DNA of 5,516 nucleotides from Candidatus Gallibacteroides avistercoris (GCA_018714665.1 DVNA01000026.1:1-5516); one strand, 5' to 3'; counted from the first letter of the stretch, positions 1-5,376 are shown. Notes: generated by a model from the letters alone, not told the origin. A program made the numbers and translations.

Positions 1-348
1 CTCGGACAAATAGGTCTTAACGAAATCGAAAATATAGGTCAAGGCATCCCGTTGTGCCGGGAAATAATCGAGCAGCTGCATTTGAATGATATTCTGAAAA
101 CCAAAACCGCGAGCAATGGCATACATCAAAGCCAGCATCGGGACAATAGCCAACATCATGTTATAGGTCAGTGCCGATGCCTTTGCCTGCAAATCATCCT
201 CCTTGAAACGTCTGACAGAAATTATCACCGTCTTGAAAAGATTGATCAATATCCGACGGCTTCCACTTACTTCCGTTTCGGTTATCCGCCAAATATCTTC
301 GGATGCAAAGTGCCAGAAATGTGCTATATTTTCTTTTATCCGATTCAT
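1..348 (-). CDS. YihY/BrkB-family inner-membrane protein, N-terminal part
   Basis: I translated this reading frame by hand on the minus strand. It begins with ATG at 348 (MNRIKENIAHFW...) and stays open for 116 codons to the window edge, so the C-terminal part is missing. An amphipathic start of about 55 residues is followed by the typical family entry, KEDDLQAKASALTYNMM, at about residues 50-65. A first membrane segment then runs through roughly residues 58-82 (ALTYNMMLAIVPMLALMYAI), followed by a loop containing QLLDYFPAQRDAL. This pattern matches the YihY/virulence factor BrkB family of multi-pass inner-membrane proteins. E. coli YihY was once called RNase BN; that assignment is obsolete and should not be copied. 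The molecular function of the family is unsettled. The gene sits 21 nt downstream of the rnpB 3' end on the same strand, with no recognisable promoter of its own, so it may be read from the rnpB promoter. The family call is fairly secure; the role is unknown. Confidence 0.85.
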   Translation of the reverse strand, partial: MNRIKENIAHFWHFASEDIWRITETEVSGSRRILINLFKTVIISVRRFKEDDLQAKASALTYNMMLAIVPMLALMYAIARGFGFQNIIQMQLLDYFPAQRDALTYIFDFVKTYLSE

Positions 349-369
349 GGAATACGGTTTAAACAATAA

Positions 370-717
370 ACAGCAGGATTATAAGCCGGGTTCTGTTCCT
401 TATTTCAGGCGTTTGTCATTTATCTCGACTTTGCGTCACCGCAAAGTTCTAGCGGTCTACCCCCCGACATCGGACGAGCCACCCTTTACTGTCGGTATAC
501 ATGACCTTGCAACCCATGGGGCGTACCACTCTTATGTTGCCATAAAAGCCGGTGAGCTCTTACCTCGCCTTTTCACCCTTACCTCACCATGAATGAGGCG
601 GTTATTTTCTGTCACACTACCTTACCTTCGCAGATAACTTCCCGTTAAGAAGCATGGCGCTCTGTGTTGCCCGGACTTTCCTCTTGCATGAAAACAAGCG
701 ACAAACCATCCTGCTGT
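370..717 (-). ncRNA. rnpB: RNase P RNA, bacterial type A
   Basis: This is the catalytic RNA of RNase P, which removes the 5' leader from precursor tRNAs. On the minus strand the 5' conserved block GAGGAAAGTCCGGGC lies at 683-669. The middle holds the type A blocks GGTGAGGTAAGGGTGAAAAG and GAGGTAAGAGCTCACCGG. The 3' block AGAACCCGGCTTATAATCCT lies at about 394-375. The ends are set by a perfect 10-bp P1 helix: plus-strand ACAGCAGGAT (370-379) pairs with ATCCTGCTGT (708-717). The resulting length of about 348 nt is normal for type A. The region resembling the tRNA CCA-binding loop, CGCCCCATGGGTTGCAAGGTC, is also recognisable against E. coli. A promoter match at 725-755 places the transcription start within a base or two of 717. 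No terminator follows the 3' end, so processing from a longer transcript is likely. Ends are accurate to a few nucleotides. Confidence 0.97.
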
Positions 718-724
718 ATGCCTA

Positions 725-755
725 CAAAGGTAATACAAATTTATTGTATTCCAAA
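725..755 (-). promoter_or_regulatory. rnpB promoter, Bacteroidota type
   Basis: On the minus strand there is a TTTG (-33 element, 755-752), a 19-bp spacer, and TACCTTTG (-7 element, 732-725), which matches the Bacteroidota consensus TAnnTTTG at every fixed position. Transcription would start about 8 nt later, near 717, which is exactly where the P1 helix of rnpB begins. That agreement between two independent lines of evidence makes this the best-supported promoter in the window. Confidence 0.85.
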
Positions 756-888
756 TGCTTAGTTGTATTGCATAGAAAGTATATTACATATACTACTAAG
801 CATTGCAAATTACCGTTCATTTTCAGACGTTTTATAATTATTACAAAAAGACAGAATAGCAGTTTCGGGTGAAAATTTGTCATTTTGG

Positions 889-928
889 CATCGTTTTTCC
901 GTTAAGCGCTGTTAAGGAAGAAACGATG
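889..928. promoter_or_regulatory. Dyad and nested direct repeat upstream of htrA, possible operator
   Basis: The outer arms CATCGTTT (889-896) and AAACGATG (921-928) are exact reverse complements centred at 908.5. Inside them TTAA (902-905) and TTAA (912-915) keep the same symmetry. Read the other way, the core is a direct repeat, GTTAAG-CGCT-GTTAAG (901-916), with a period of exactly 10 bp, one helical turn. Such tandem half-sites are typical of OmpR/PhoB-family response regulators. E. coli CpxR, which controls degP, uses GTAAA-N5-GTAAA. The sequence geometry is seen directly; the link to a regulator is inference. The site lies about 120-155 nt upstream of the htrA start. It cannot be an rnpB terminator, because rnpB is transcribed away from it. 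Confidence 0.45.
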
Positions 929-987
929 ATATTAAATCTGTTTAAAAAGTGGGGGTGGAATGAATTATCGCACGAATATTGTTCTAA

Positions 988-1011
988 TTTTAACGTGTCG
1001 ACAACTTAAAA
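988..1011. promoter_or_regulatory. 24-bp near-palindrome just upstream of htrA
   Basis: Arms TTTTAA (988-993) and TTAAAA (1006-1011) flank a perfect palindromic core TGTCGACA (996-1003). Only the two base pairs between core and arms fail to match, so 20 of 24 positions are symmetric about 999.5. It lies 34 nt before the htrA start codon and overlaps a weak -7 look-alike (TAATTTTA, 985-992). It could be an operator for a dimeric regulator or a small hairpin in the htrA leader. The symmetry is certain; the function is a guess. Confidence 0.35.
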
Positions 1012-1045
1012 ACAAGTATTAATTAACATTTTAAGGATAATCATT

Positions 1046-2518
1046 ATGAAAAAAGTATTCAGCTTTATTTTAGTAGCTCTTATAAGTTCTGCCGTATCAA
1101 TCGGCACCTTTATGTGGCTCAACAATAATGAGCCGAACCATTATAGCTCTGCACCCGAACCCACGGTAAAGGCCAATGCTTGGCCGGCAGCATTCGCGCC
1201 GGCATCCAGCCAGGCCATAGAGACAGACTTCACCAAGGCTGCCGAAGAGGTGGTACATGCCGTGGTACATATCAAATCGACTAAAATGCCCGATCAACAG
1301 ACCCGAAATTTTTACGGCAATCCTTTCTTTGATCAATTCTTCGGAGGACAGGGTTACTCCCAACAACCGCGTATAGGGATGGGATCGGGGGTAATCATCA
1401 CCAAAGACGGTTACATCGTTACCAATAACCACGTTATCAAAGAGTCGGACGAATTGGAAGTTACTCTGAACGACAACCGGACCTTCAACGCCAAAGTCAT
1501 CGGCACCGATGAGGCGACGGATCTGGCCCTATTAAAAATAGAAGCCGAAGATCTGCCGATTGTCAAGATGGGCGACTCCGACAAATTAAAAGTGGGCGAA
1601 TGGGTACTGGCCGTGGGAAACCCGTTCCAGTTGAACTCTACGGTTACAGCCGGTATTGTAAGTGCAAAGGCCCGTAACGTGGGTATGAGCGGTAATATGG
1701 GAATAGAATCGTACATACAAACCGACGCTGCCGTTAACCCGGGTAACAGCGGGGGTGCTTTGGTCAATACCAAAGGCGAATTGGTTGGGATCAATACAGC
1801 ATTGATTTCTGAAACCGGGAACTACGCCGGATGTTCTTTCGCCGTACCGTCGAGCATCGTTGCCAAAGTCGTATCGGACATCAAACAATATGGAAACGTG
1901 CAACGGGCCATATTAGGCGTCCGTATCAGCGACATCAATGAAGATTTGGCCAAGGAAAAGAACCTGACTACCAAAGAGGGTGTATATATCGGTGTGGTTG
2001 AAGAACGCGGTGCTGCCATGGATGCCGGCTTGGAAGAAGGAGACGTTATTGTAGGAATCAACGGTGTAAAAATCAAAAATACGGGAGTATTGCAAGAACA
2101 AATCAGCCGCTACCGTCCGGGAGACAAAATCACGGTAGAGTATATCCGGGATGGTAAGTCGAACAAAAAAGAGATTACCTTGCGCAATTACAAAGGAAAT
2201 ACCGAAATCATCAAAGGTACGGGTATCGAGATACTCGGAGCTGCTTTCAAAGAACTCTCCGACAGCGAACGACGTGAATACGGTCTGCATTCAGGCGTAC
2301 AGGTGGATGGTATCAAAGATGGCAAATTCCGTGAAGCGGGTATCCGCAACGGATTCATCATCCTGCGTATCAACGACAATACCGTCAGCTCGGCAAAAGA
2401 TGTAGAAAAGATATACAACAACATCATGAAAAGACAATCGGCTGAAAAAGTGATGTTCATTGCCGGTATATATCCGAATGGAAAAACAGGTTACTACGCT
2501 GTTAATTTAACAGATTAA
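1046..2518 (+). CDS. htrA: HtrA/DegP-family periplasmic serine protease with two PDZ domains
   Basis: This is an envelope quality-control protease (peptidase family S1C) that degrades or refolds misfolded periplasmic and outer-membrane proteins. The 490-residue product is a normal full-length DegP-type protein. It starts with a Lys-rich N-terminus and a hydrophobic export or anchor segment (about residues 4-24) without a clear cleavage motif. The protease domain spans roughly residues 60-280, with catalytic H129 (TNNHV), D159 (ATDLALL) and S235 (NPGNSGGAL), all intact. An LA-type loop rich in Phe, Gly and Gln (about 89-109) precedes the GMGSGVII strand. PDZ1 covers about 286-380 (AILGVRI, AGLEEGDVI) and PDZ2 about 395-485 (AGIRNGFIILRIN). 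The ATG at 1046 is supported by AAGGA 8 nt upstream. The gene stands alone between the divergent rnpB and a strong terminator, so it is probably monocistronic. Symmetric elements upstream suggest stress control, which is inference. DegQ/DegS-like naming is possible, but two PDZ domains exclude DegS. Confidence 0.96.
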   Translation: MKKVFSFILVALISSAVSIGTFMWLNNNEPNHYSSAPEPTVKANAWPAAFAPASSQAIETDFTKAAEEVVHAVVHIKSTKMPDQQTRNFYGNPFFDQFFGGQGYSQQPRIGMGSGVIITKDGYIVTNNHVIKESDELEVTLNDNRTFNAKVIGTDEATDLALLKIEAEDLPIVKMGDSDKLKVGEWVLAVGNPFQLNSTVTAGIVSAKARNVGMSGNMGIESYIQTDAAVNPGNSGGALVNTKGELVGINTALISETGNYAGCSFAVPSSIVAKVVSDIKQYGNVQRAILGVRISDINEDLAKEKNLTTKEGVYIGVVEERGAAMDAGLEEGDVIVGINGVKIKNTGVLQEQISRYRPGDKITVEYIRDGKSNKKEITLRNYKGNTEIIKGTGIEILGAAFKELSDSERREYGLHSGVQVDGIKDGKFREAGIRNGFIILRINDNTVSSAKDVEKIYNNIMKRQSAEKVMFIAGIYPNGKTGYYAVNLTD

Positions 2519-2543
2519 CAACGGGTTAACCGCCCCTTACCAG

Positions 2544-2591
2544 AAAAGCAGGCTTTTACCCTCTTGCAAATTTGAGTAAAAGCCTGTTTTT
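2544..2591 (+). terminator. Intrinsic terminator of htrA
   Basis: An 11-bp perfect stem, CAGGCTTTTAC (2549-2559) with GTAAAAGCCTG (2576-2586), has a 16-nt loop and is followed by TTTTT (2587-2591). The run of A at 2544-2547 can extend the stem into the T tract. It begins 26 nt after the htrA stop and separates htrA from the rpoD promoter. Confidence 0.92.
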
Positions 2592-2724
2592 CAAACAATA
2601 AAAAGTAAAAATATAACTAAACGGAGGGAACAAATATATGAAATTGCTCGTTTGACAAATAGGATGAAAACAAAACCAGGAAATAGCAATTTATCGACTT
2701 GGATCCGTTTTCCCTAAAAACCTA

Positions 2725-2755
2725 TTTGTTAAATGCCAAATAATCGCTATATTTG
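2725..2755 (+). promoter_or_regulatory. rpoD promoter, Bacteroidota type
   Basis: TTTG (2725-2728), a 19-bp spacer and TATATTTG (2748-2755) fit the -33/-7 consensus TTTG...TAnnTTTG at every fixed position, with the same spacing as the rnpB promoter. The start of transcription should fall near 2762-2763, leaving a leader of only about 16 nt before the rpoD ATG. This is the promoter class read by the primary sigma factor, so RpoD would drive its own gene. That last step follows from the known specificity of Bacteroides sigma factors and was not observed here. Confidence 0.85.
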
Positions 2756-2778
2756 CGCTCCAAACTTCTTTGCGTAGA

Positions 2779-3639
2779 ATGAGACAGTTAAAGATCACAA
2801 AATCTATCACAAACAGAGAGAGTGCTTCGCTTGACAAGTATCTTCAAGAAATCGGTAGAGAGGACTTGATTACGGTAGAAGAAGAGGTAGAACTCGCTCA
2901 GCGTATCAAAAAAGGAGACCGCGCCGCGTTGGAAAAACTGACACGCGCCAATCTTCGGTTTGTGGTTTCAGTGGCCAAACAGTACCAGAATCAAGGGTTA
3001 AGCCTGCCTGACCTGATCAACGAAGGGAATCTGGGCCTGATTAAAGCTGCCGAGAAATTCGACGAAACTCGGGGATTCAAATTTATTTCATACGCTGTGT
3101 GGTGGATACGTCAGTCTATTCTTCAAGCATTGGCAGAACAATCTCGTATTGTTCGTTTGCCGCTCAACCAGGTAGGTTCGTTGAATAAAATCAGCAAAGC
3201 CTTTTCCAAATTCGAGCAGGAAAACGAACGCCGTCCCTCTCCTGAAGAGTTGGCGGAAGAGTTGGATATCCCCGTAGATAAAATCTCGGATACCATGAAG
3301 GTTTCCGGAAGGCATATCTCGGTGGACGCGCCTTTCATCGAAGGAGAAGACAACAGTTTGCTGGATGTACTCATCAACGACGATTCGCCCATTGCTGACC
3401 GTTCACTCATCAACGAGTCTCTCGCAAAAGAAATTGACAGGGCTCTTGCTACTTTAACCGAAAGAGAGTGCGATATTATCAAAATGTTTTTCGGTATCGG
3501 ATGTCAAGAAATGACACTGGAAGAAATCGGCGACAAATTCGGCCTCACCAGAGAGCGCGTACGCCAGATTAAAGAAAAAGCCATCAGACGATTGAGACAA
3601 AGTTCACGTAGCAAACTGCTCAAAACTTATTTGGGATAA
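2779..3639 (+). CDS. rpoD: Primary RNA polymerase sigma factor RpoD (sigma-70 family)
   Basis: RpoD directs RNA polymerase to housekeeping promoters. The 286-residue protein is the short form typical of Bacteroidota, without region 1.1. Region 1.2 lies at about residues 15-50 (DKYLQEIGREDLITVEEE). Region 2 lies at about 55-117 and includes the core-binding and melting segment LPDLINEGNLGLIKAAEKFD...KFISYAVWWIRQSI. Region 3 begins at about 122 (SRIVRLPLNQVG). Region 4 lies at about 224-283, with the DNA-binding helix-turn-helix TLEEIGDKFGLTRERVRQIK at 246-265. I chose ATG at 2779 (MRQLKITKS), the usual Bacteroidales N-terminus. A TTG at 2770 would add three residues but lies only about 8 nt from the predicted transcription start. 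No Shine-Dalgarno sequence is visible, which is common in this phylum. One oddity is C231 in LTERECDII, where related proteins usually have a charged residue. Two terminators follow. Confidence 0.98.
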   Translation: MRQLKITKSITNRESASLDKYLQEIGREDLITVEEEVELAQRIKKGDRAALEKLTRANLRFVVSVAKQYQNQGLSLPDLINEGNLGLIKAAEKFDETRGFKFISYAVWWIRQSILQALAEQSRIVRLPLNQVGSLNKISKAFSKFEQENERRPSPEELAEELDIPVDKISDTMKVSGRHISVDAPFIEGEDNSLLDVLINDDSPIADRSLINESLAKEIDRALATLTERECDIIKMFFGIGCQEMTLEEIGDKFGLTRERVRQIKEKAIRRLRQSSRSKLLKTYLG

Positions 3640-3681
3640 GATTCCCTCTATCCTTTCTACATTTTGAAAGAGGAAAAGATT

Positions 3682-3725
3682 AACGAATTGATTATCCGGG
3701 AGGATATATCAATTCGTTGTTTTTT
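3682..3725 (+). terminator. First intrinsic terminator after rpoD
   Basis: An 11-bp perfect stem, AACGAATTGAT (3682-3692) with ATCAATTCGTT (3708-3718), is continued by TATCC/GGATA with one bulged T (3707). It is followed by a T-rich tract (3720-3725). It lies 42 nt after the rpoD stop and serves rpoD; the minus-strand side lacks a comparable T tract. Confidence 0.88.
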
Positions 3726-3741
3726 ATCCGTTTGTCCCAGT

Positions 3742-3776
3742 TGAAAAATGCCGAACTAACCGTTCGGCATTTTTCA
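3742..3776. terminator. Bidirectional terminator between rpoD and the Lrp-family gene
   Basis: The arms TGAAAAATGCCGAAC (3742-3756) and GTTCGGCATTTTTCA (3762-3776) form a perfect 15-bp stem around the 5-nt loop TAACC. Its outer part is A-rich on one side and T-rich on the other, so it ends in a U run in both directions. It lies between convergent genes, as a second stop for rpoD and as the terminator of the lipoprotein/Lrp transcript coming from the right. Confidence 0.92.
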
Positions 3777-3827
3777 TTGTAAAAACAAATCTCTATAACA
3801 ATGGAATTTCATCCGAATGACATCGAA

Positions 3828-4310
3828 TTAATCCTCCTCATCCTCCTCCAAATCTTCTATCGGCGGCTGACGTTTAAACACTTCTTTAAACGAAATAAGC
3901 GACTCGGTCCGCGCCAACCCGAGCGGTTGCAATTTTGTATGGATAATTTTCAGCAAGTGTGCATTATTGCGGGCATATATCTTAATAAACATATCGTATT
4001 GTCCTGTGGTATAATGACATTCTACCACCTCAGGTATTTTTTTGAGTGCTTCGAGTACGGTTGCGAATTGGCCGGGATTTTGCAGATACAGCCCCATATA
4101 GGCGCACGTTTCAAACCCGATCTTATTGGAATCCAGAATATATTCCGATCCTTTTATGATACCGATGGATATCAATTTTTGCACCCGTTGGTGTATGGCT
4201 GCACCCGATACGTTACACTCCCGGGCTATCTCCAAAAAGGGGATTCGGGCATTCCCGGAGATTAATTTCAGTATCTTATAATCCAAACTATCTAACTGAT
4301 GGTGTCCCAT
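3828..4310 (-). CDS. Lrp/AsnC-family transcriptional regulator
   Basis: The 160-residue product has the standard two-domain layout of feast/famine regulators. An N-terminal winged helix-turn-helix covers about residues 4-55 (LDSLDYKILKLISGNARI...EIARECNVSGAAIHQRVQKL). A C-terminal effector-binding and oligomerisation (RAM/AsnC) domain covers about 65-145, with the signature VVECHYTTGQYDMFIKI around 95-111, including the conserved G103 and D106. These proteins bind DNA as octamers or similar assemblies and usually sense amino acids; the ligand here cannot be read from sequence. The protein ends in an unusual acidic tail, IEDLEEDEED. The ATG at 4310 gives the expected distance to the helix-turn-helix. 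The gene follows the OmpA-like lipoprotein by 49 nt without a clear terminator, so the two may share a transcript. AAGATTTG on the minus strand (4339-4332) is a -7 element one base off consensus, but no -33 element is seen. The bidirectional hairpin at 3742-3776 ends it. Confidence 0.93.
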   Translation of the reverse strand: MGHHQLDSLDYKILKLISGNARIPFLEIARECNVSGAAIHQRVQKLISIGIIKGSEYILDSNKIGFETCAYMGLYLQNPGQFATVLEALKKIPEVVECHYTTGQYDMFIKIYARNNAHLLKIIHTKLQPLGLARTESLISFKEVFKRQPPIEDLEEDEED

Positions 4311-4359
4311 ATTTTTTTCTAATTATTGATACAAATCTTTTTATTGCACGACTTGCCCC

Positions 4360-5184
4360 CTACTGCAAAATTTGGAGTAACTTATCCAATTGCGGAGCCA
4401 TGATAATCTCGGTACGCCGATTCTTTGAACGACCCTCATCGGTAGAATTATCGTCAACGGGCATAAACTCGCCTCGTCCCGAGGGGACAATCTGTAACGG
4501 GTTCACGCCATAATCTTCCGTCAGGATACGAACTACCGACGTGGCCCGGATAACACTCAAATCCCAATTATCCTTGAACTGGGACGTTTTGATAGGTTTG
4601 TTATCGGTATGTCCTTCTATAAAGACATCTATCTCACTCTGTTTTTTGAGCACCTCGGCCAGTTTTTCCAACGCCTCTTTTCCCCGGTCATCGACTTTGG
4701 CACTACCCGACTTGAAGAGCAACTTGTCAGACATGGCCACATATACCTTTCCGTTCTTTTGCGTAACACTCAATTCGTCGCTGCTAAACCCCATCAAGGC
4801 ATCTTTGACGCTCGACAGCAACATATCCACCTTTTCATTCTGGGCGTTGATCATCGATTGCAAATCATTGATGGTATTTTCCCGGTCTTTGAGCTGGTCC
4901 ATTTTTTCTTTCAATGCCAGACTCAGTTTCTCGTGTTCGGAGATGTTGGAGTTGAGCAACCCCCGATATTCCCGAATCACTTTGCCCTGCGCCGCTGTAT
5001 CCTGTTCAAGTTGTTTTATCTGTTCGGCTGTTTTTTGCTGCAACTGTTCCAGATCTTGCTTCAATGAACGGCCATAATCCAATGCCTCCAACCGTCCGGT
5101 TTCCGCCTCCATATATTTCTTCTTTGTAACACAAGAGGTTGAAAACAGAAATAGAGCGATGGTCAAAAACATAAATCCTTTCAT
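4360..5184 (-). CDS. OmpA/MotB-type peptidoglycan-binding lipoprotein with coiled coil
   Basis: The 274-residue product begins with a lipoprotein signal (MKGFMFLTIALFLFSTSC); the lipidated cysteine would be C18, though the -3 residue is Ser instead of the usual Leu. No acidic surface-export signal follows the Cys (VTKKKY), so a periplasm-facing anchor is likely. A long Gln/Glu/Lys-rich coiled coil occupies about residues 25-122. The OmpA C-terminal domain (about 145-265) includes LLFKSGSAKV, the GHTDNKPI motif with D194, and NWDLSVIRA with R213; the Asp and Arg match the residues that bind diaminopimelate in OmpA. The domain should tether an envelope membrane to the cell wall. The frame is open up to a GTG at 5247, but ATG at 5184 gives the signal peptide and has GAGGAA about 7 nt upstream. 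Databases may call such proteins flagellar motor protein MotB; nothing here supports motility. Confidence 0.92.
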   Translation of the reverse strand: MKGFMFLTIALFLFSTSCVTKKKYMEAETGRLEALDYGRSLKQDLEQLQQKTAEQIKQLEQDTAAQGKVIREYRGLLNSNISEHEKLSLALKEKMDQLKDRENTINDLQSMINAQNEKVDMLLSSVKDALMGFSSDELSVTQKNGKVYVAMSDKLLFKSGSAKVDDRGKEALEKLAEVLKKQSEIDVFIEGHTDNKPIKTSQFKDNWDLSVIRATSVVRILTEDYGVNPLQIVPSGRGEFMPVDDNSTDEGRSKNRRTEIIMAPQLDKLLQILQ

Positions 5185-5213
5185 AAATTTCCTCTTTTTA
5201 TTTCGATTTAATG

Positions 5214-5221
5214 CAAATTTA
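5214..5221 (-). promoter_or_regulatory. Likely -7 element of the OmpA-like lipoprotein gene
   Basis: On the minus strand TAAATTTG (5221-5214) matches TAnnTTTG at all fixed positions and lies 29 nt before the start codon. Transcription would begin near 5206. No clean TTTG stands 19-21 bp upstream; the nearest are 13 and 25 bp away, so the -33 contact is weak or replaced by another factor. Confidence 0.55.
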
Positions 5222-5297
5222 TAATAAATCTCGACAAAATAACACACAAAACGGCGATTTATTTTTTATTCCGTACTTTCAGCAACCGTGCTTCGGG

Positions 5298-5329
5298 TTT
5301 GGTTCGATCATAAAAATAGTGTAATTTAG
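5298..5329 (+). promoter_or_regulatory. Likely promoter of the GlmU-like gene
   Basis: TTTG (5298-5301), a 20-bp spacer and TAATTTAG (5322-5329) match the Bacteroidota promoter with a single mismatch in the -7 element. Transcription would start near 5336, giving a leader of about 40 nt that includes the inverted repeat TGTCGA-T-TCGACA (5346-5358). Confidence 0.6.
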
Positions 5330-5376
5330 CCGCATAAATAACCAATGTCGATTCGACAATTCTAATTTTTCAGGAA

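Larger units (their letters stand above)
718..1045. other. Divergent intergenic spacer between rnpB and htrA
   Basis: This 328-nt stretch separates the divergently transcribed rnpB and htrA. I see no credible gene in it; the open frame at 654-872 (plus) begins inside rnpB and resembles no family. Besides the rnpB promoter it contains a 40-bp imperfect dyad (889-928) enclosing a direct repeat, a 24-bp near-palindrome (988-1011), and an AAGGA ribosome-binding site at 1033-1037, 8 nt before the htrA start. No exact TTTG/TAnnTTTG pair faces htrA. The nearest -7 look-alikes are TAAATCTG (933-940) and TAATTTTA (985-992), each one base off and without a good -33 element. That would suit a gene that needs an activator or another sigma factor. 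Confidence 0.7.

Noticed and set aside
1..348. Ribonuclease BN annotation for the YihY-family gene
   Set aside because: This is an outdated assignment of the family. Its position next to rnpB is suggestive only by name and is not evidence of RNA processing.
203..592. 129-codon plus-strand frame
   Set aside because: It is antisense to the YihY/BrkB gene and rnpB and covers conserved RNase P RNA positions, so it is not a protein gene.
654..872. 72-codon plus-strand frame in the rnpB-htrA spacer
   Set aside because: It begins inside rnpB, crosses the rnpB promoter on the opposite strand, is low in complexity and resembles no family.
885..900. Sigma-54-like promoter TTGGCA-N8-CC before htrA
   Set aside because: The -24 GG and the spacing fit, but the -12 element reads CC where GC is nearly invariant, and the bases are shared with the dyad at 889-928. 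Not enough to call.
2638..2655. Micro-ORF ATG AAA TTG CTC GTT TGA (MKLLV) after GGAGGG (2623-2628)
   Set aside because: It has an attractive Shine-Dalgarno-like sequence and spacing, but no promoter upstream after the htrA terminator. It ends before the rpoD promoter and so cannot act as an rpoD leader peptide.
2664..2717. 17-codon frame MKTKPGNSNLSTWIRFP between htrA and rpoD
   Set aside because: No promoter, no proper ribosome-binding site, no recognisable family; likely chance.
3801..4265. 154-codon plus-strand frame opposite the Lrp-family gene
   Set aside because: The minus-strand protein shows complete Lrp/AsnC domains; the opposite frame is a shadow.
4360..5184. Flagellar motor protein MotB
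   Set aside because: The GHTDNKPI/NWDLS pattern is MotB-like, but the protein has a lipoprotein signal and a coiled coil in place of the MotB membrane helix, with no motA or other flagellar gene nearby.
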